From the NCBI RefSeq assembly GCF_000003815.2, contig NC_049988.1, positions 8,127,217 to 8,191,216 of the forward strand: a stretch of 64,000 nt of DNA, written 5' to 3'. The position numbers were made by a program, and so were the translations under genes. Under the pieces are notes generated by a model. That model was not told where the DNA came from. It worked only from the letters and a program-made list of their open reading frames with translations, and searched no databases. The stretch comes from Branchiostoma floridae (lineage: Eukaryota > Chordata > Leptocardii > Amphioxiformes > Branchiostomatidae). Each line of letters starts with the position of its first letter. Positions within the stretch are counted from its first letter, which is position 1. Positions 1 through 12,100 of the stretch are shown piece by piece.

Positions 1-19
1 ATAATCTTGTGTTCTGTAG

Positions 20-1742
20 CGACATGAGCAAGGACCTAGCCATGGGCCCCCAGCAGACAGAAGTCAGCTGGCAGACCTCATTGGCAGGGTAAGACATTGT
101 TTATTTGACCTTTCTTCTTAACAGGGCTGTAGCCAGCCCGAAATTTTTTTCCGTCAGCCAATTACAATCGTCGCGAAAACCGTGAAAATTAATTAGAAGG
201 ACTGAACTGAGACCTTGAAAAACGGGTTTTAATGAGATTATCGTATGCGAAAGGGCGCCGACACACATTGTCAACAATCATAACAATAGCAAAACAAACA
301 GTGTGTGGCTTTTACGGCCGTGGACGGCGTCCCCAAGCCGCCTGTAGCTTCCACCAAGGATTTTTGTCCGTCAAGGTTGACGGATTGGTTTTAAAATTTT
401 TCCGTCAGACGCAGCAAATTTCCGTCAATTGATGGAAAAACGGACGCTGGCTAAACCCCTGCTTCTTAATTATGGACTCGGATGATTCTGCCGGATAGCC
501 AAACACTGGCACATTTTAAAAACCAACTTGAAGGCATTGTGTTGGCATAATGGCTAGAATGTTTGACCAGAACCCGCCGGTCTTGTATGCTTTGGAAAGG
601 CACTTTACATGACTTTCCTCTCTCCACCCAAGGATAAAAATAAGTACCTGATTTTGGTATGGGAGGTAAAAGGTGGTGGAAGGAAAAGGTTAGCCTTTGC
701 TATCCAGTGCCATGCCCTAGACACAGTGGATAACAAGTTAACAACCCTCTGCCCCTACAACCTCGTAGCTCCAAGTCCAAAAGACTATGGGACTACCTTT
801 GCCTTTTACCTTAACTCTTTTGAGTCTTTACATACTTTGTAATGGTAATCCACCTAGCAGAATTATGAGGCAACAAATTTACAACTTTCATGTTGCTCGA
901 TTGCAAACATTCCCTGCTTCTGTGTAAAGATAGGAAACAAGTCACAATAAGATAGTCAATCTTTAAATGTTTGTCTTCCTTGTTCCCCTCCCAGGCTAAA
1001 GACCTGGTCAGTAGTGAGGATGATGCTGCTATGGCCCTTCAGCTGTCCAATGCCCTGACCAAGGCCCTCCTCTCCTACAGGCTGAAGAACGTTCCACCTG
1101 AGGTCAGTACAGATACTGGAAATTCAGGGCTCGAAATATGTTTTTTCTGCATACTTGCACTGGTGCAGGTAACACTGAAAATTACCTACACCAAACAAAT
1201 TTTACCTGCACCACTCTGAATGTAGGAAGTATGGATTATGCTAAAATTGTTGAGGAACCATTACTATTTTTTCTTTTATACTTTATAGGTGGTAACAGTC
1301 AATGCAGCTGATAGCAATCCACATACACCTACATCATATGATATGTACAATGTATGTATAAAACCCAGTACATGGACCAGTGCAGGTAGACACCAGAAAT
1401 ACCTTCACAGCTCCAATTTTACCTGCACTAACCTGCATATGTAGGTGGCATTTCGAGCCCTGAAATGCTGAATTTTTTGCAACAGTTTAAATTTTACCTT
1501 GAAGGTTTATATAAAAGTATAATTGTTTATTACTTTGTTAGAATTGCAATATCCATCACCCCCACTAAAAAGACAACCAATTCTTTAGGTAGCAAAGTTG
1601 GAACTTGTCGGTAGCCCTACTTAAGATGAGAAAAGTTGGTAAATGTTGAATTGAGCACAATACCATATTTAATGGCCAAATACCTACAACAAATCCTATG
1701 CTGTCTTTTCAGGTCCGCAATTTGCTCCCTTCATCAGTGTGA
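20..1742 (+). CDS. 3' end of an unrecognised protein-coding gene (three last coding exons)
   Basis: Three exons share one phase-0 reading frame: 20-88 (acceptor ttctgtag, donor ggcagg|gtaag), 995-1102 (acceptor cccctcccag, donor gag|gtcag) and 1713-1742 (acceptor tcttttcag, stop TGA at 1740-1742). Lengths 69 and 108 are multiples of three, so the joined frame stays open until the stop. The C-terminus is about 68 residues, with a Gly/Pro/His-rich start, then a probably helical stretch (LADLIGRAKDLV, then LSNALTKALLSYRLKNVPPE) and the final VRNLLPSSV. I do not recognise the family. The alternative frame of exon 1 gives Met-Ser-Lys-Asp but does not continue through exon 2. The gene begins left of the window. 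A palindromic transposon sits in each of the two introns. Confidence 0.6.
123..461. mobile_element. palindromic MITE-like element in the first intron
   Basis: The left end reads agggctgtagccagc and the right end gctggctaaacccct, an imperfect inverted repeat. Several internal copies of TTTTTCCGTCA(G/A) lie near both ends. No transposase is encoded. The GTAGCCAG terminus resembles the ends of the element at 16863-17411. Confidence 0.55.
1123..1464. mobile_element. MITE with perfect 15-bp terminal inverted repeats
   Basis: The ends are TTCAGGGCTCGAAAT and its exact reverse complement ATTTCGAGCCCTGAA. Inner copies of acctgca / tgcaggt extend the hairpin. The element is about 342 bp, non-coding, and lies in the intron between 1102 and 1713. 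Confidence 0.75.
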
Positions 1743-2930
1743 ATGAACTTGTACTACTTGCAAGTTAACATGGTCTCTTAAGTTCTCTTTGCACTGATAG
1801 TAGATGCAAACTTTGATTGATGAAGGAAGCAGATAGGATGCCAAAACATGTAAGAGAAGATGAAAAAACAAGGTTCTGTACCTAAGAAAACTATGTTGAA
1901 TCTTTTTACCAACCTGATGAAGTAATTTTGTATGCTGTTTTTTTTGTTGTTATACAGTTGCTGAAACATGCCATGGGTGAACTGGGACCAAACTTCTAGA
2001 GAAGAAAGCAGTGACCACATCTGCTGTCAGAAGCTACTTCAATTACATAGTTACTGTTTCTCTTTTACTTTCACTTCTAGTTCACTTTGTAATGGGTTAT
2101 CAGAAATACAGTCAAGTATACAAGCATAAACACTCCTTGCTGTTATTTGCCAAAATATGTGGCAGTGTACCAGGATATAGGTAAAATGGGAAAATATGTT
2201 TAAATGTTGAGGTTTTCTGTCCGTTTGTTGATACAGTTGTTTTGCTTGATGTTACCATGGCCAAAATTGATTCTGAAGAAGGATTATTACCAGCATAATG
2301 GGATAATGGGACTTGCTAAAATTTTTGACTTAACAGCGCCAGTCTTTGTTAAGGAATGAGCCGTCCGTGGCTTCTGTGATGTCCTTGCCAAAGACTGGTA
2401 GTGTACAGTCAAAAATTTGGAATTGCATTTTGCAAGTCCGATTTTCTCATTGTGTTGGAAATTATAGTCCTTCAGAATGAATTCTACCAACACGTGAATT
2501 TTCAACCTATGACCGGCTCACACGTTTGGTGGATAATTATCACAGGTATCAATCCAGGTGACAATGGTAAGATATGCATATGACCTGGAGAGCTAAGAAC
2601 ATAAAGTGGATGTTGCAACAGGGAATCTTAATTTAGTTTATTCCTGTGGCGAGACTAGTTAGAGGTGTTTGGCTGCAAGTTTACAGAGAGGGGGGAACCA
2701 GATGGATGCTTCATAGACAAGACCATATGGGATTGATGTATAATGTGATATGTGTCCAGGAAAACCAAATATTGCATACAAATAGTATTCACACCAGAAG
2801 ATTATCACAACAACTCAGTGCACAATAACTTTCATTATATTTTACAATATATTGAAAATTGATAACCAATGGCCATAAGATATACTGCAGTTAAAGTCAA
2901 CCAAATAAATTTATCTGTAAAAACAAAGGT
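1743..2930 (+). other. probable 3' UTR and downstream flank of the first gene
   Basis: There is no credible coding exon here. An AATAAA hexamer at 2904-2909 could be the polyadenylation signal, about 1.16 kb past the stop. A foldback repeat (2296-2462) lies inside. The tandem PLC duplication begins at about 2840, so the end of the first gene may overlap the duplication edge. Confidence 0.35.
2296..2462. mobile_element. foldback repeat
   Basis: Nested inverted repeats: an outer GGGACTTGC...TTTTTGAC arm is matched by GTCAAAAA...GCAAGTCC, and an inner CCAGTCTTTGTTAAGG arm by CCTTGCCAAAGACTGG. Related half-copies carrying a similar TCTTTGTCAAGGAAT core appear near 6920 and 7765. Confidence 0.55.
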
Positions 2931-4340
2931 TCTGAAGTGGTGTTTGGTGGGAAGTTTTGGCAGTTGTGTAAGAAATATGTAGATTAAAGGGGTATTCCAC
3001 TCCAAAAGGGAGTTATTTTCCGATAAATAAATGCATAAAACTTCGTATTTAATGACAAAGTACCCTTAAGTCCCACTCGCACAAAAAGGCAATCAGTCCA
3101 CTATCTAACTTCCAAATAGTCTAATTCAATCTCAGCATATAGCTAAATACAATGTACCTGACAATGCCTGAATAGTTCCAGGAGTGCTTAGAAAAACTTG
3201 AATGTGTTCATACATTTCTATGCGTACTTTGAGACCTTGTGAATACTCAGGCTTCTTGGTGGGCTTAGCACTCACGTGCCCACACGTTTAGGGAATGCAT
3301 GGGTAGGGTCTGCTTGGGTTGGCTGAGTGCCATTGTTTTTCAAAACACACATCGGGTAAGTCACCACAATTGACCTTGGCCCTTGAACCCTCGAAAACCG
3401 GCCTATATGCGAAATGGATTTTACTCAAGGCTTAGAATTCCACCAAAGGTGGTCTCCTTATGTATTCATTGATAAATTATCTATCAGAAAGTAAACCTTC
3501 CTTCTGGAATGGAATGCGCCGTTAAGAATTAGCAAGGAGGTTGCACCTCCTTGTAATTGTATTAGTAATACAAAGCATATGTTTCGAGATCACAAGTTGC
3601 TTGTAGGAGCAAATATACATGTAAGCTTGTTGATGCACCCCTCCGTGGCATTGTCAAGTGGACTAGCCCGGCCAGGTACAAGGGAGAAAGACCAGTTCTG
3701 CAAGAGTGTCAGGGACATAACAATGGCTTCACAACTGCATGGCGGTCATGCTACATGTCAAGGGTCCTGAACATCAGCGTAAAGTACGCTAAATAGTCTG
3801 ATCTGCACGAGCGTTAGGAGGATCTAGGAGGGGGACATCACGCCCAGAGCTGACACGGTGGTTACAGGTATGTACTACTGAGGTAGGACTCTTCCTATAT
3901 AAACCGGGCCAAGGACACTATATAATAACGCCCTTGTTCTGACAAAGCTTACAAGGCTGTATTCAGGCAGACTAGCGTATGCCTCAGACCATATTTATTT
4001 TATAGTCTCCCACCGGATACATTCGGGTCTCTAAAATGATAATAATTGAGTAACCAGTCGAGAGGAAGTGTCTTCCGAAGGCTACAGTTAAAATCGCACA
4101 AGAAGACGACTCACCGATTAAATCTGGCCTATATGGATAGGTGGTCACTATAGACAGGATTCTTCGTGCTTATTGGCCAGGTGATCCTTTTCTAGAGGTG
4201 GTAACGTGTACAAGTTTGACTTCAGCTGTTTTATATTGGACAGGGAAACAAAATATGTACCACGCACTCTGTTTTTATTATCTAATCAGGTGTGGTCAAC
4301 TGAACTTGTATGTATACACGACGTGTGTGTGTGTGTTAAT

Positions 4341-4411
4341 TTAGAAGCGTTACTGCTCCGCAGGCGACAGATCCTCAAGCGTTTCTTAAGTACTAAATCA
4401 ACAGCTAACAG
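4341..4411 (+). other. probable non-coding first exon of PLC copy 1
   Basis: The block agaagcgttactgctccgc to acagctaacag is followed by a strong donor (cag|gtgagt at 4412). The same block, with the same donor, recurs at 17816-17902 ahead of copy 2. Conservation of a short block ending in a consensus donor, without a conserved frame, suggests a 5' UTR exon. The transcription start is not visible and the left boundary is approximate. Confidence 0.5.
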
Positions 4412-6132
4412 GTGAGTTAACTTGAAAGTACATGCATGTAAGTCGCAGGGTATTACTAGTATGGCCACAAGCACACGCCTTCTTGGAAAGGGAATGTTTT
4501 ATACAGAAAAGGGGAGTGGTGAGGTTAATTCCAAGAATTTTGTATCGAAACTTGGGGAGGGGTGACTCACCGTTACCAAGAAGAGTACCAGCCGTACATA
4601 CCGTCAGTCAGACGTTGTGCGCACTTGTGTACGCTTTGTGCATGCAGTGCTTGTACACTAATAAAAATCGCTAAGCAGCAGCGTTTTAAAGTTTGTTTGT
4701 CTCGTTTGAAACGTTATGTAAACTTTGCTTTACCCTCCCACAACGTTTCAATCTCTTGCCTATGTGAGTCACGTAGAAAATTCTGGGGCGGCAGCCAAAA
4801 CAATGAAACGCCCCTGGGCTGTGACATGGGTCATGGCATAGACTTGAGGCAGGTATAGGGCTAGGCTTGCAGCCTAAATATAATGATTGGAACTGAACGC
4901 AAATACACTTGGAAGTATTCTAAACCAGGCACGCACTTTGATACTTATGGAATTGTCATATTTTCTTCATCATTTATGCTTTAATCAACTGTACACTGTA
5001 CATTTTGGTCGACGAACTAATTACGCAAAAGCTGTGTCTTGTTCTGCTGCAGTTTTTGTGTCAACCCCCTGGCTGTACATATACCCAATTACACTTTAGT
5101 ATACACGATGGTAAAATTTGGCCCCAAAATTTCCAGACTTCTTTGTGGGGATTTAGAACACGAATCATCTTCCATCGAACAGAACGCTGGCGTGATCGAA
5201 CAGAACGGGCGTTCTATTTGGGGTCATCCGCGGTCACCCGCAGGTTGTTACAGTAAACACGCAGAAAACACCCTCATTTTCCCGGGTGCCGTGCGTCAGA
5301 AGAAAAACAAACATTTTCACAAATATAAACCGTTATTTGGCAAGCTTAGTTTTGCTGCCGCTTAGTTTGGAACATGTGACATGTAACAAAGCTGCTGGTA
5401 TCATTATTGGTGACCTTGAATGTTACAACACTTGTTTACGGCGGTATCAATTACTCTATGTCACTATCAGTGTGACTCGACATAGGACCAAACATGGTAT
5501 TTAAATCGCTTGCAAAACGCGTGCAAATCACTCTTTCAGGGACTAATATTGTCGGCAACTAATATCTCCAGCTTTGTGTCTTAGGGATTTTGGGAACATG
5601 GAGGCAATTTTAAATTACTAGTCTTTGAGTGTGAAAATTTGAAAAAATGACGATTTTTCGACCTTATCTTGGCTGTAAAAATAGTTTTAAGTAGAAGTTG
5701 AAAAATCCCTAAGACAGAAAGTTTTATATTGATATCATTACCTATATGATATGAAAGATTTGGATTTTCAGTCAAATTTAGGACCAATCTAAATATGGTA
5801 TTTGTTTTTTTGGTCAACCGAACACCCTTTCTAAATCAACCAACTATGCACATTTCAGAAACCATTGAGACAAAACAGTGCAGCACACGTACAGGGTAAG
5901 TTTTGACATGTACACACTGCCAGTTTTCATTTCATATCGACGAGGCACGTGCGAGAGGTTGTTTTTCAAACTATCACAATCTTGTAGATGATGTTTCAGT
6001 CACCGTCAGCCCTCCGCGGGGACCGCGCGGGAGTCCCGGTAACCCGATACTCTGAGTTCGAATGGAAACTTTTGGTCCAAATTTGACCATCGTGATATGG
6101 GGACTTTTCTATCATAAACGTTTTTTTTCTAG
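4412..6132 (+). other. 5' UTR intron of PLC copy 1
   Basis: No convincing coding exon is visible. It holds blocks shared with the copy 2 intron (for example around 4710-4810 against 18900-18985, including gaaaattctgg) and a foldback element at 5577-5715. It ends in a long T tract and the acceptor at 6131-6132. Confidence 0.4.
5577..5715. mobile_element. short foldback MITE
   Basis: Perfect 15-bp terminal inverted repeats, TGTCTTAGGGATTTT and AAAATCCCTAAGACA, bound 139 bp of AT-rich non-coding DNA. Confidence 0.65.
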
Positions 6133-6145
6133 TTGTCAGTTAAAG

Positions 6146-9100
6146 ATGGACGGGCAGTCGTATGTGTCCAGTATGATGGTCTGGACTCCCATGACAAAAA
6201 TTCGCGAGAATCGCAAGAAGTACAAGCGGAAGTACCGCCTGCGGAAGGATATGGAAACAGTGGAGTACACCGCCGGAATTAAGACATGTCGAGCTTGTAA
6301 GTAAAAACTATAAGAAACCTTGTCGCAAGATAAGTTTTAAGGTGCACATTTACGTTAACACTTCGCCGTTGATAACATACTTCAGAAATACTAGTCAGAA
6401 GTAAAAATAAGCTCCAAAGAGAATTCAGAGAGTTGTTCGGATAGCAAGGGTTGAAATTATGTTGACCATGATCGGAATTTATGATACTAATACTTAATAA
6501 AGATGTACGTTGTTTATATGTATGTTTGAGTGGGCCATATACTTGATAAGCCCTATAGAAGTGTTGATAACACTCTTGACCTTTGCTTTTCAGGTGCCAA
6601 ACACCCTCCAGAAGAGCAGAACTGTAAGTTACATCTATCAACTAGTGACAGTTTTGTAGCCTAAAGTTTTAATGTATCTCTCAATATCAGCTCAGACATT
6701 CAATTGATCACAGCCTCAAAGCCACACTTTTGATTGCCACAAATGCCTACATTTAACCAATATCCACCATCAGTAACAACTACTCGTTCAGCTAGTAATT
6801 ATAAAGTCTGACAAATATCTCGTATTTGGAATTCTGTAGCAGGATTGAATGACATGTTTGGCTTCCAAGACAAATGGGCAAAGTGACAAAGTTGTGAGAA
6901 AACAGCACCGGTCTTTGTCAAGGAATAAAATATCCACCTCTTCTATGACGTCACGTCATGCAGATAGAACACATGACTCAACAAGTGGTGGATCAAAGGT
7001 TGCTAAAGTTTTGTGGCGTTCCCTGACTTTGTTGTTGAAGTTTTATTACGTAGTTACTGTCAATGTGTTTTACAGTCTTCATCTTTTGTGGTCTTCTTAT
7101 AGTTGAGATTTCGAACATCGCGGAAGTGTTTCTCAGCAAGCTGACTTTACTCCGCTCCCGTGTGGACAGAGAAAGTATTACAGGAGCGACCAAGACTTTC
7201 AGCATTTACTACAAGGATCAAACTGTAAGATATCGATTAGTTCAATGATTTTTAGAGCCACGTAAATGCATGTATGTGAAGTGTCTACAACGTATTTCCC
7301 TAATAAATTTCTGTGTAGCCCAACCATGCACAAAAACGTACACGCACATTCAAGAACATCACACATGAATCATTGTAAAATGCCGGCTATCATTTTCAGC
7401 CTGCTTTGGATCTTGAATGCAGTAAAGAAGGTATCGCTAGGGGATGGGTTACTGGAATACAGCATCTGATGCGTGCACGGAGGACGGAAACCATTATTGA
7501 CAAACGCAAAAGGTAACAAGTTTAAACAAAGTTAAACATACCACACCCATCTGGTAGTCATCATCGATATGTTTCTCATTGTGTTGACGTTAAGACATAG
7601 ACTTGTATCTTACTTTTATAAAGTGACAAAGTGTGTTTTTTTATCAGAATATGATAGGTTATGGTGTTGATAAGCTACATACTTTTAAATCTTTAAAAAG
7701 TTTATTTTCCTGTTATCCAACACTGAAGAATAGCTGGGGTTCACAACATTTTTACCGTGTCCTCTGGTCTTCGTCAGGAATTTGACCAATTTTCCTGACG
7801 CGCACTGATCTTTGAGATGTGTGACGTCAGAAGTGGGTCAAAGGTTCCCGGAAGTCGATACCTGTCGCCTTCCCGATTCTCCATTGGTCTTTTCATGATA
7901 CTTTCTGCTAAACGGAGGTAACAAGGCACGGTGATTAGAATGGTTTCTTTTCGCATGTGACTGCAGATGGATTTCAGAGTACTTCCACAAAGGAAAGAAC
8001 GCCGACGATCGTCTAGAATCCAACGAAGCCAAAGAGGTCCTGGCGGAGATGAATATCCAAATTGAAGAGTCTCAGATTGACACTGTTATACAGGTTCATC
8101 GTTCTGCTTCATTCTTTCGACATTCAAAAGTGTGACGTTTCCTAGAAGTTTCCTAACACTTCGCAAATGTTTCTGCAACAAACGCATTATGAATAGTAAC
8201 TAAAAATCAGACATTTGTCTACAATTAATGATTGCTGATCAATAGAAATGTATTATCTATTCTCTCATCGTATTTACAGGTCATTTATTTTGTTAGAATT
8301 AAGTGGTTATATTGCGTTGATTTAATTTTTCTAGAAACTGGACACAGATCAGACCGGTGCATTGAACTTGGAGGAGTTTACCAAATTTTACAACGTCATG
8401 ACAGCCAGAGAGGAGATCGAGGAACTATTTGATAAGTAGGATATTTCAACTGATAATATTGTATATATTGAAATACAAATATGGGTGACACAATACCACG
8501 AATGATACCTGTTAAAACAGCGTAATAAAGCCAAATGAAGATCGAATGCAATGGAAAAGCCAACAGTTGGCGATAGAAGACATGTCCTTAAGTTAAGACT
8601 TAAAACGACACCTGGTGCTGTTAACTTTAACATCACCTGGTGATAGATATGTTCTCTTGTTTTGATGTGAACAATCAGTACAATCAAATGGAAGAGCGAT
8701 GATACTGATCCAATTCGTGTTTACAGGTATGCTGTTGATGGAGAAAACCTGAAGGTGCACGAACTGATGGAGTTCCTCACCCAAGAGCAAAAGGTACAGA
8801 TGTAATGTATACCTCTTACACCTCATGAACATCGTGAGACGATTGGAGAGCCAAAGTGGATCTAGTCCGATCACATGATGATAATACCACGCACATGTAT
8901 GCTACAGGGATTTAGAAGTATAATGTAATTAACAGAACGATATAAAAATACAACTCGTTGTTCGTTATGTTCGTTACATTTCGACCATGCTCATAGTTGT
9001 TTCTTATGAATTGTACTCAAACTCATATTTCATGAATTCATCCTATTAACGAGGTCACCGATGCTTACAACGTACAAACCATGTTTGTTATTACGTACAA

Positions 9101-12100
9101 ACCATGCTTTTGCATCTTGTCAAGGTTGCTAATGACGCCAAAGACTGCAAACAGCTCATAGAGAAGCTTGAGCCCAACTCTGAGCTGAAGAAGAAGAACC
9201 TTCTGAGTCTACAGGGTAAGATATATATTTGAACATCCAAATTGATAGATCACCTGGGTGGTTGTTTACATCGATTTTTATCATTTATTCAGAAAACACC
9301 AAAAGGCAGAATGAAGTGGCAACTGACTCATGTTGCGCAACTTATTGCCTTGGCGCAACTTATAGCATGAAAGAAAATGGTACAGAGTTGTTGTGAGACA
9401 TTTTGTAATGAGTAATCAAAAATCCCTCTGAAAATCTATTTTCTACACACAGAGAGAGAGAGAGAGAGGGAGAGAGAGAGAGAGAGAGTGAAAGACACAC
9501 ACACACAAACACACACACAAACACACACACACACACACAAATTAAGTTGGATACATCCTAGTTCACAAAGAATGATACTAGTTTACCTTCGACAGGCTTC
9601 ACGTTGTACCTGCAGTCTGCCGAGGGCGATGTCTTCAACCATACTCATGATGAGGTTTACCAAGACATGACCCAGCCGCTCAGCCATTACTTCATCGCTT
9701 CTTCACACAACACCTACCTTCTAGAGGACCAACTTCGAGGTCCCAGTAGTAAGGAAGGATACGTCAGAGTCCTACTTAAAGTGTGTATAACTGTGTTATC
9801 TGTATGTGTGTCATTCTAGTTGCTTTGTGTCGTATTTTGTTTGCTTACAAATCGATATTAGAATCACCTAAATGACCCATTGTGAGTTGAATTTGGAATG
9901 TCTTTTGTAACACACATGTATGTACAAGCCAAATCAATTGCCAATGAAAGTAAACTAAATGCTATTTTTGTCAATAGAATTCCAGAGTGTTTTGCAATTA
10001 GCATGTGGGTTCGTAGACAAAGATTGTAGTGAAATGGGATAGATATTTGTCACATGTTTTCCTTGTAAAACCTCATAAAACAGTTGTGTACGTAGTACAA
10101 AAATCTGCTTTTGGTTGATCATCTACAGATCATTGACAGTTAAGGTGCACTCTCATAGCACTTGCGTCACGCTTGCGTCACTGCGCCTACGGTGTTTGAA
10201 AGATACTCAATGACTTTCAGAGATAAAGAATAAATTATCTTACTTTTTGTGTATTTTGTCTTCTTCTAAGTCATACTTTTACACATTACGCAATATCTAA
10301 ATCATACAAAATCGGAGAAAATAACAAAAGAGTGCCACAGTGAACGAGCCCCGCAGTGACGCAAGCTTGACGCAAGTGCAGTGAAATACCACCGGTACCT
10401 TTAGTTCATCTTGTACGTCCTCCTCAGGGCTGCAGGTTCCTGGAGCTGGACTGTTGGGATGGAGACGACGGAGAGCCCGTCATTTACCACGGCTACACCC
10501 TCACGTCTAAAGTCCTGTTTAGAGACGTTATAGAGGCGATCGGACGTTATGCTTTCAAAGCCTCTCCGTAAGAAACACATCATTCAAGATCAATTAACGT
10601 CACACGTCCAGAAAGATGACGAATTTACTATCGGTCCTTGTTACAAAGGTTACAGGTTGTTTCGCAACAATGTCAGTTCGCAACCGTCAGTTCGCAACAA
10701 GGCAAGTCTTTTCGCAACAAGGTACACGTCTTTTCGCAAAAAGGTACAAGTCGTTAGTCATAAAATTTGAATGCTATTAATCTTGATAGCTTAATAGTAT
10801 ATTGTATTCCTAACATGATTAAACTCCTACTTGTGCACGCCGTTTATGAAACTGTACCGCACGGCGTATGAAAATCATTGGGCTGTCAGGTCCATGCGGC
10901 CCCATGTAATTGTTCCTCTGCCGTCGGGGTTGTCTTTCGCACCCGGTAAGATTTTTACGTAGAAGGAGTATAATTATGTTAGGAATACGATTTGGAATAC
11001 TATTAGGCTATCAAGATTAATAGCATTCAAATGTTATGACTTACGACTTGTACCTTGTTGCGAAAAGACTTGCCTTGTTGCGAACTGACGGTTGCAAACT
11101 GACATTGTTGCGAAACAACCTGTTACCGTTACGATAAAAAGAAGAAGATTTCCTTTTTTCTTTACTAGTCGATAGATTCCTTTTAATCGTTTGTCCGTTT
11201 ATTTGGCAAACATCAGGTACCCTGTCTTCTTGTCCCTGGAGAACCACTGCAGCGTTGTGCAGCAGCGCGCCCTAGCGGCTCACATGGTGAACATCCTCGG
11301 CGACTCCCTGTGTAACATTCCCTCCACACCCGACATGCAAGAACTACCATCTCCTCAACGGCTTCGCGGGAAGATCATCGTAAAGGTACTCGGTGTAATA
11401 CTATGTTTTCTGTAGTGCTTCTATGTATCTTATACATGTTGTCATCTAAATTATCTTATTGTACTCTATTGTATTCTATTTCATGGATATGCGATGTTTG
11501 ATACCGACAATGTTGCCTGTGCACTGTGGGTGTTCCTTTGTTACAATTAGTAAAGAATACCTGACATTTGCTGTTTCCAGAACAAGAAGCTGAAACGGAA
11601 TGTGGTAGAGGATGACGTAAGTGACGAAGACGAAGCGGCAGAGACGGAAGACGTGGAAGTACAAGAACGCGTGAAGACGTCAAAAGAAAAGGTATCAGCT
11701 GTTTCCATATTCCGACATCTACGTCTTTGTTCTGACATTTAATTTTTTTCTGAATACAAGAGTCATGAATGTAATAACTTTATGCCTATTGCAGAAAAAG
11801 ACCATAAAGTTGGCAAAAGAGCTGTCGGACCTTGTCAACATATGCGAAGCTGTACATTTCCACAGCTTCCAACACTCGCGGGAAAATGGTAAGATTTACC
11901 TGCCATGGGTTCTGTATAAAGTTTGGACTCTAATACTATACTAGTAATTTTGATTAATACTTATTACAATAAATAGAATAGTAATTCTAATTGATATCTC
12001 TGAGATTGTTTGTTTATTACCTGATATCATTTTGAAGGGTAACTACTTTCAACTTTTCAGATATGCCGTACAATATAAGCTCAATCAAGGAGGGGAAAGC

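Noticed and set aside
609-842. 77-residue open frame near the left edge
   Set aside because: Lies in an intron of the first gene; part of it (cctagacacagtggataac) recurs near 47028, indicating repeat DNA.
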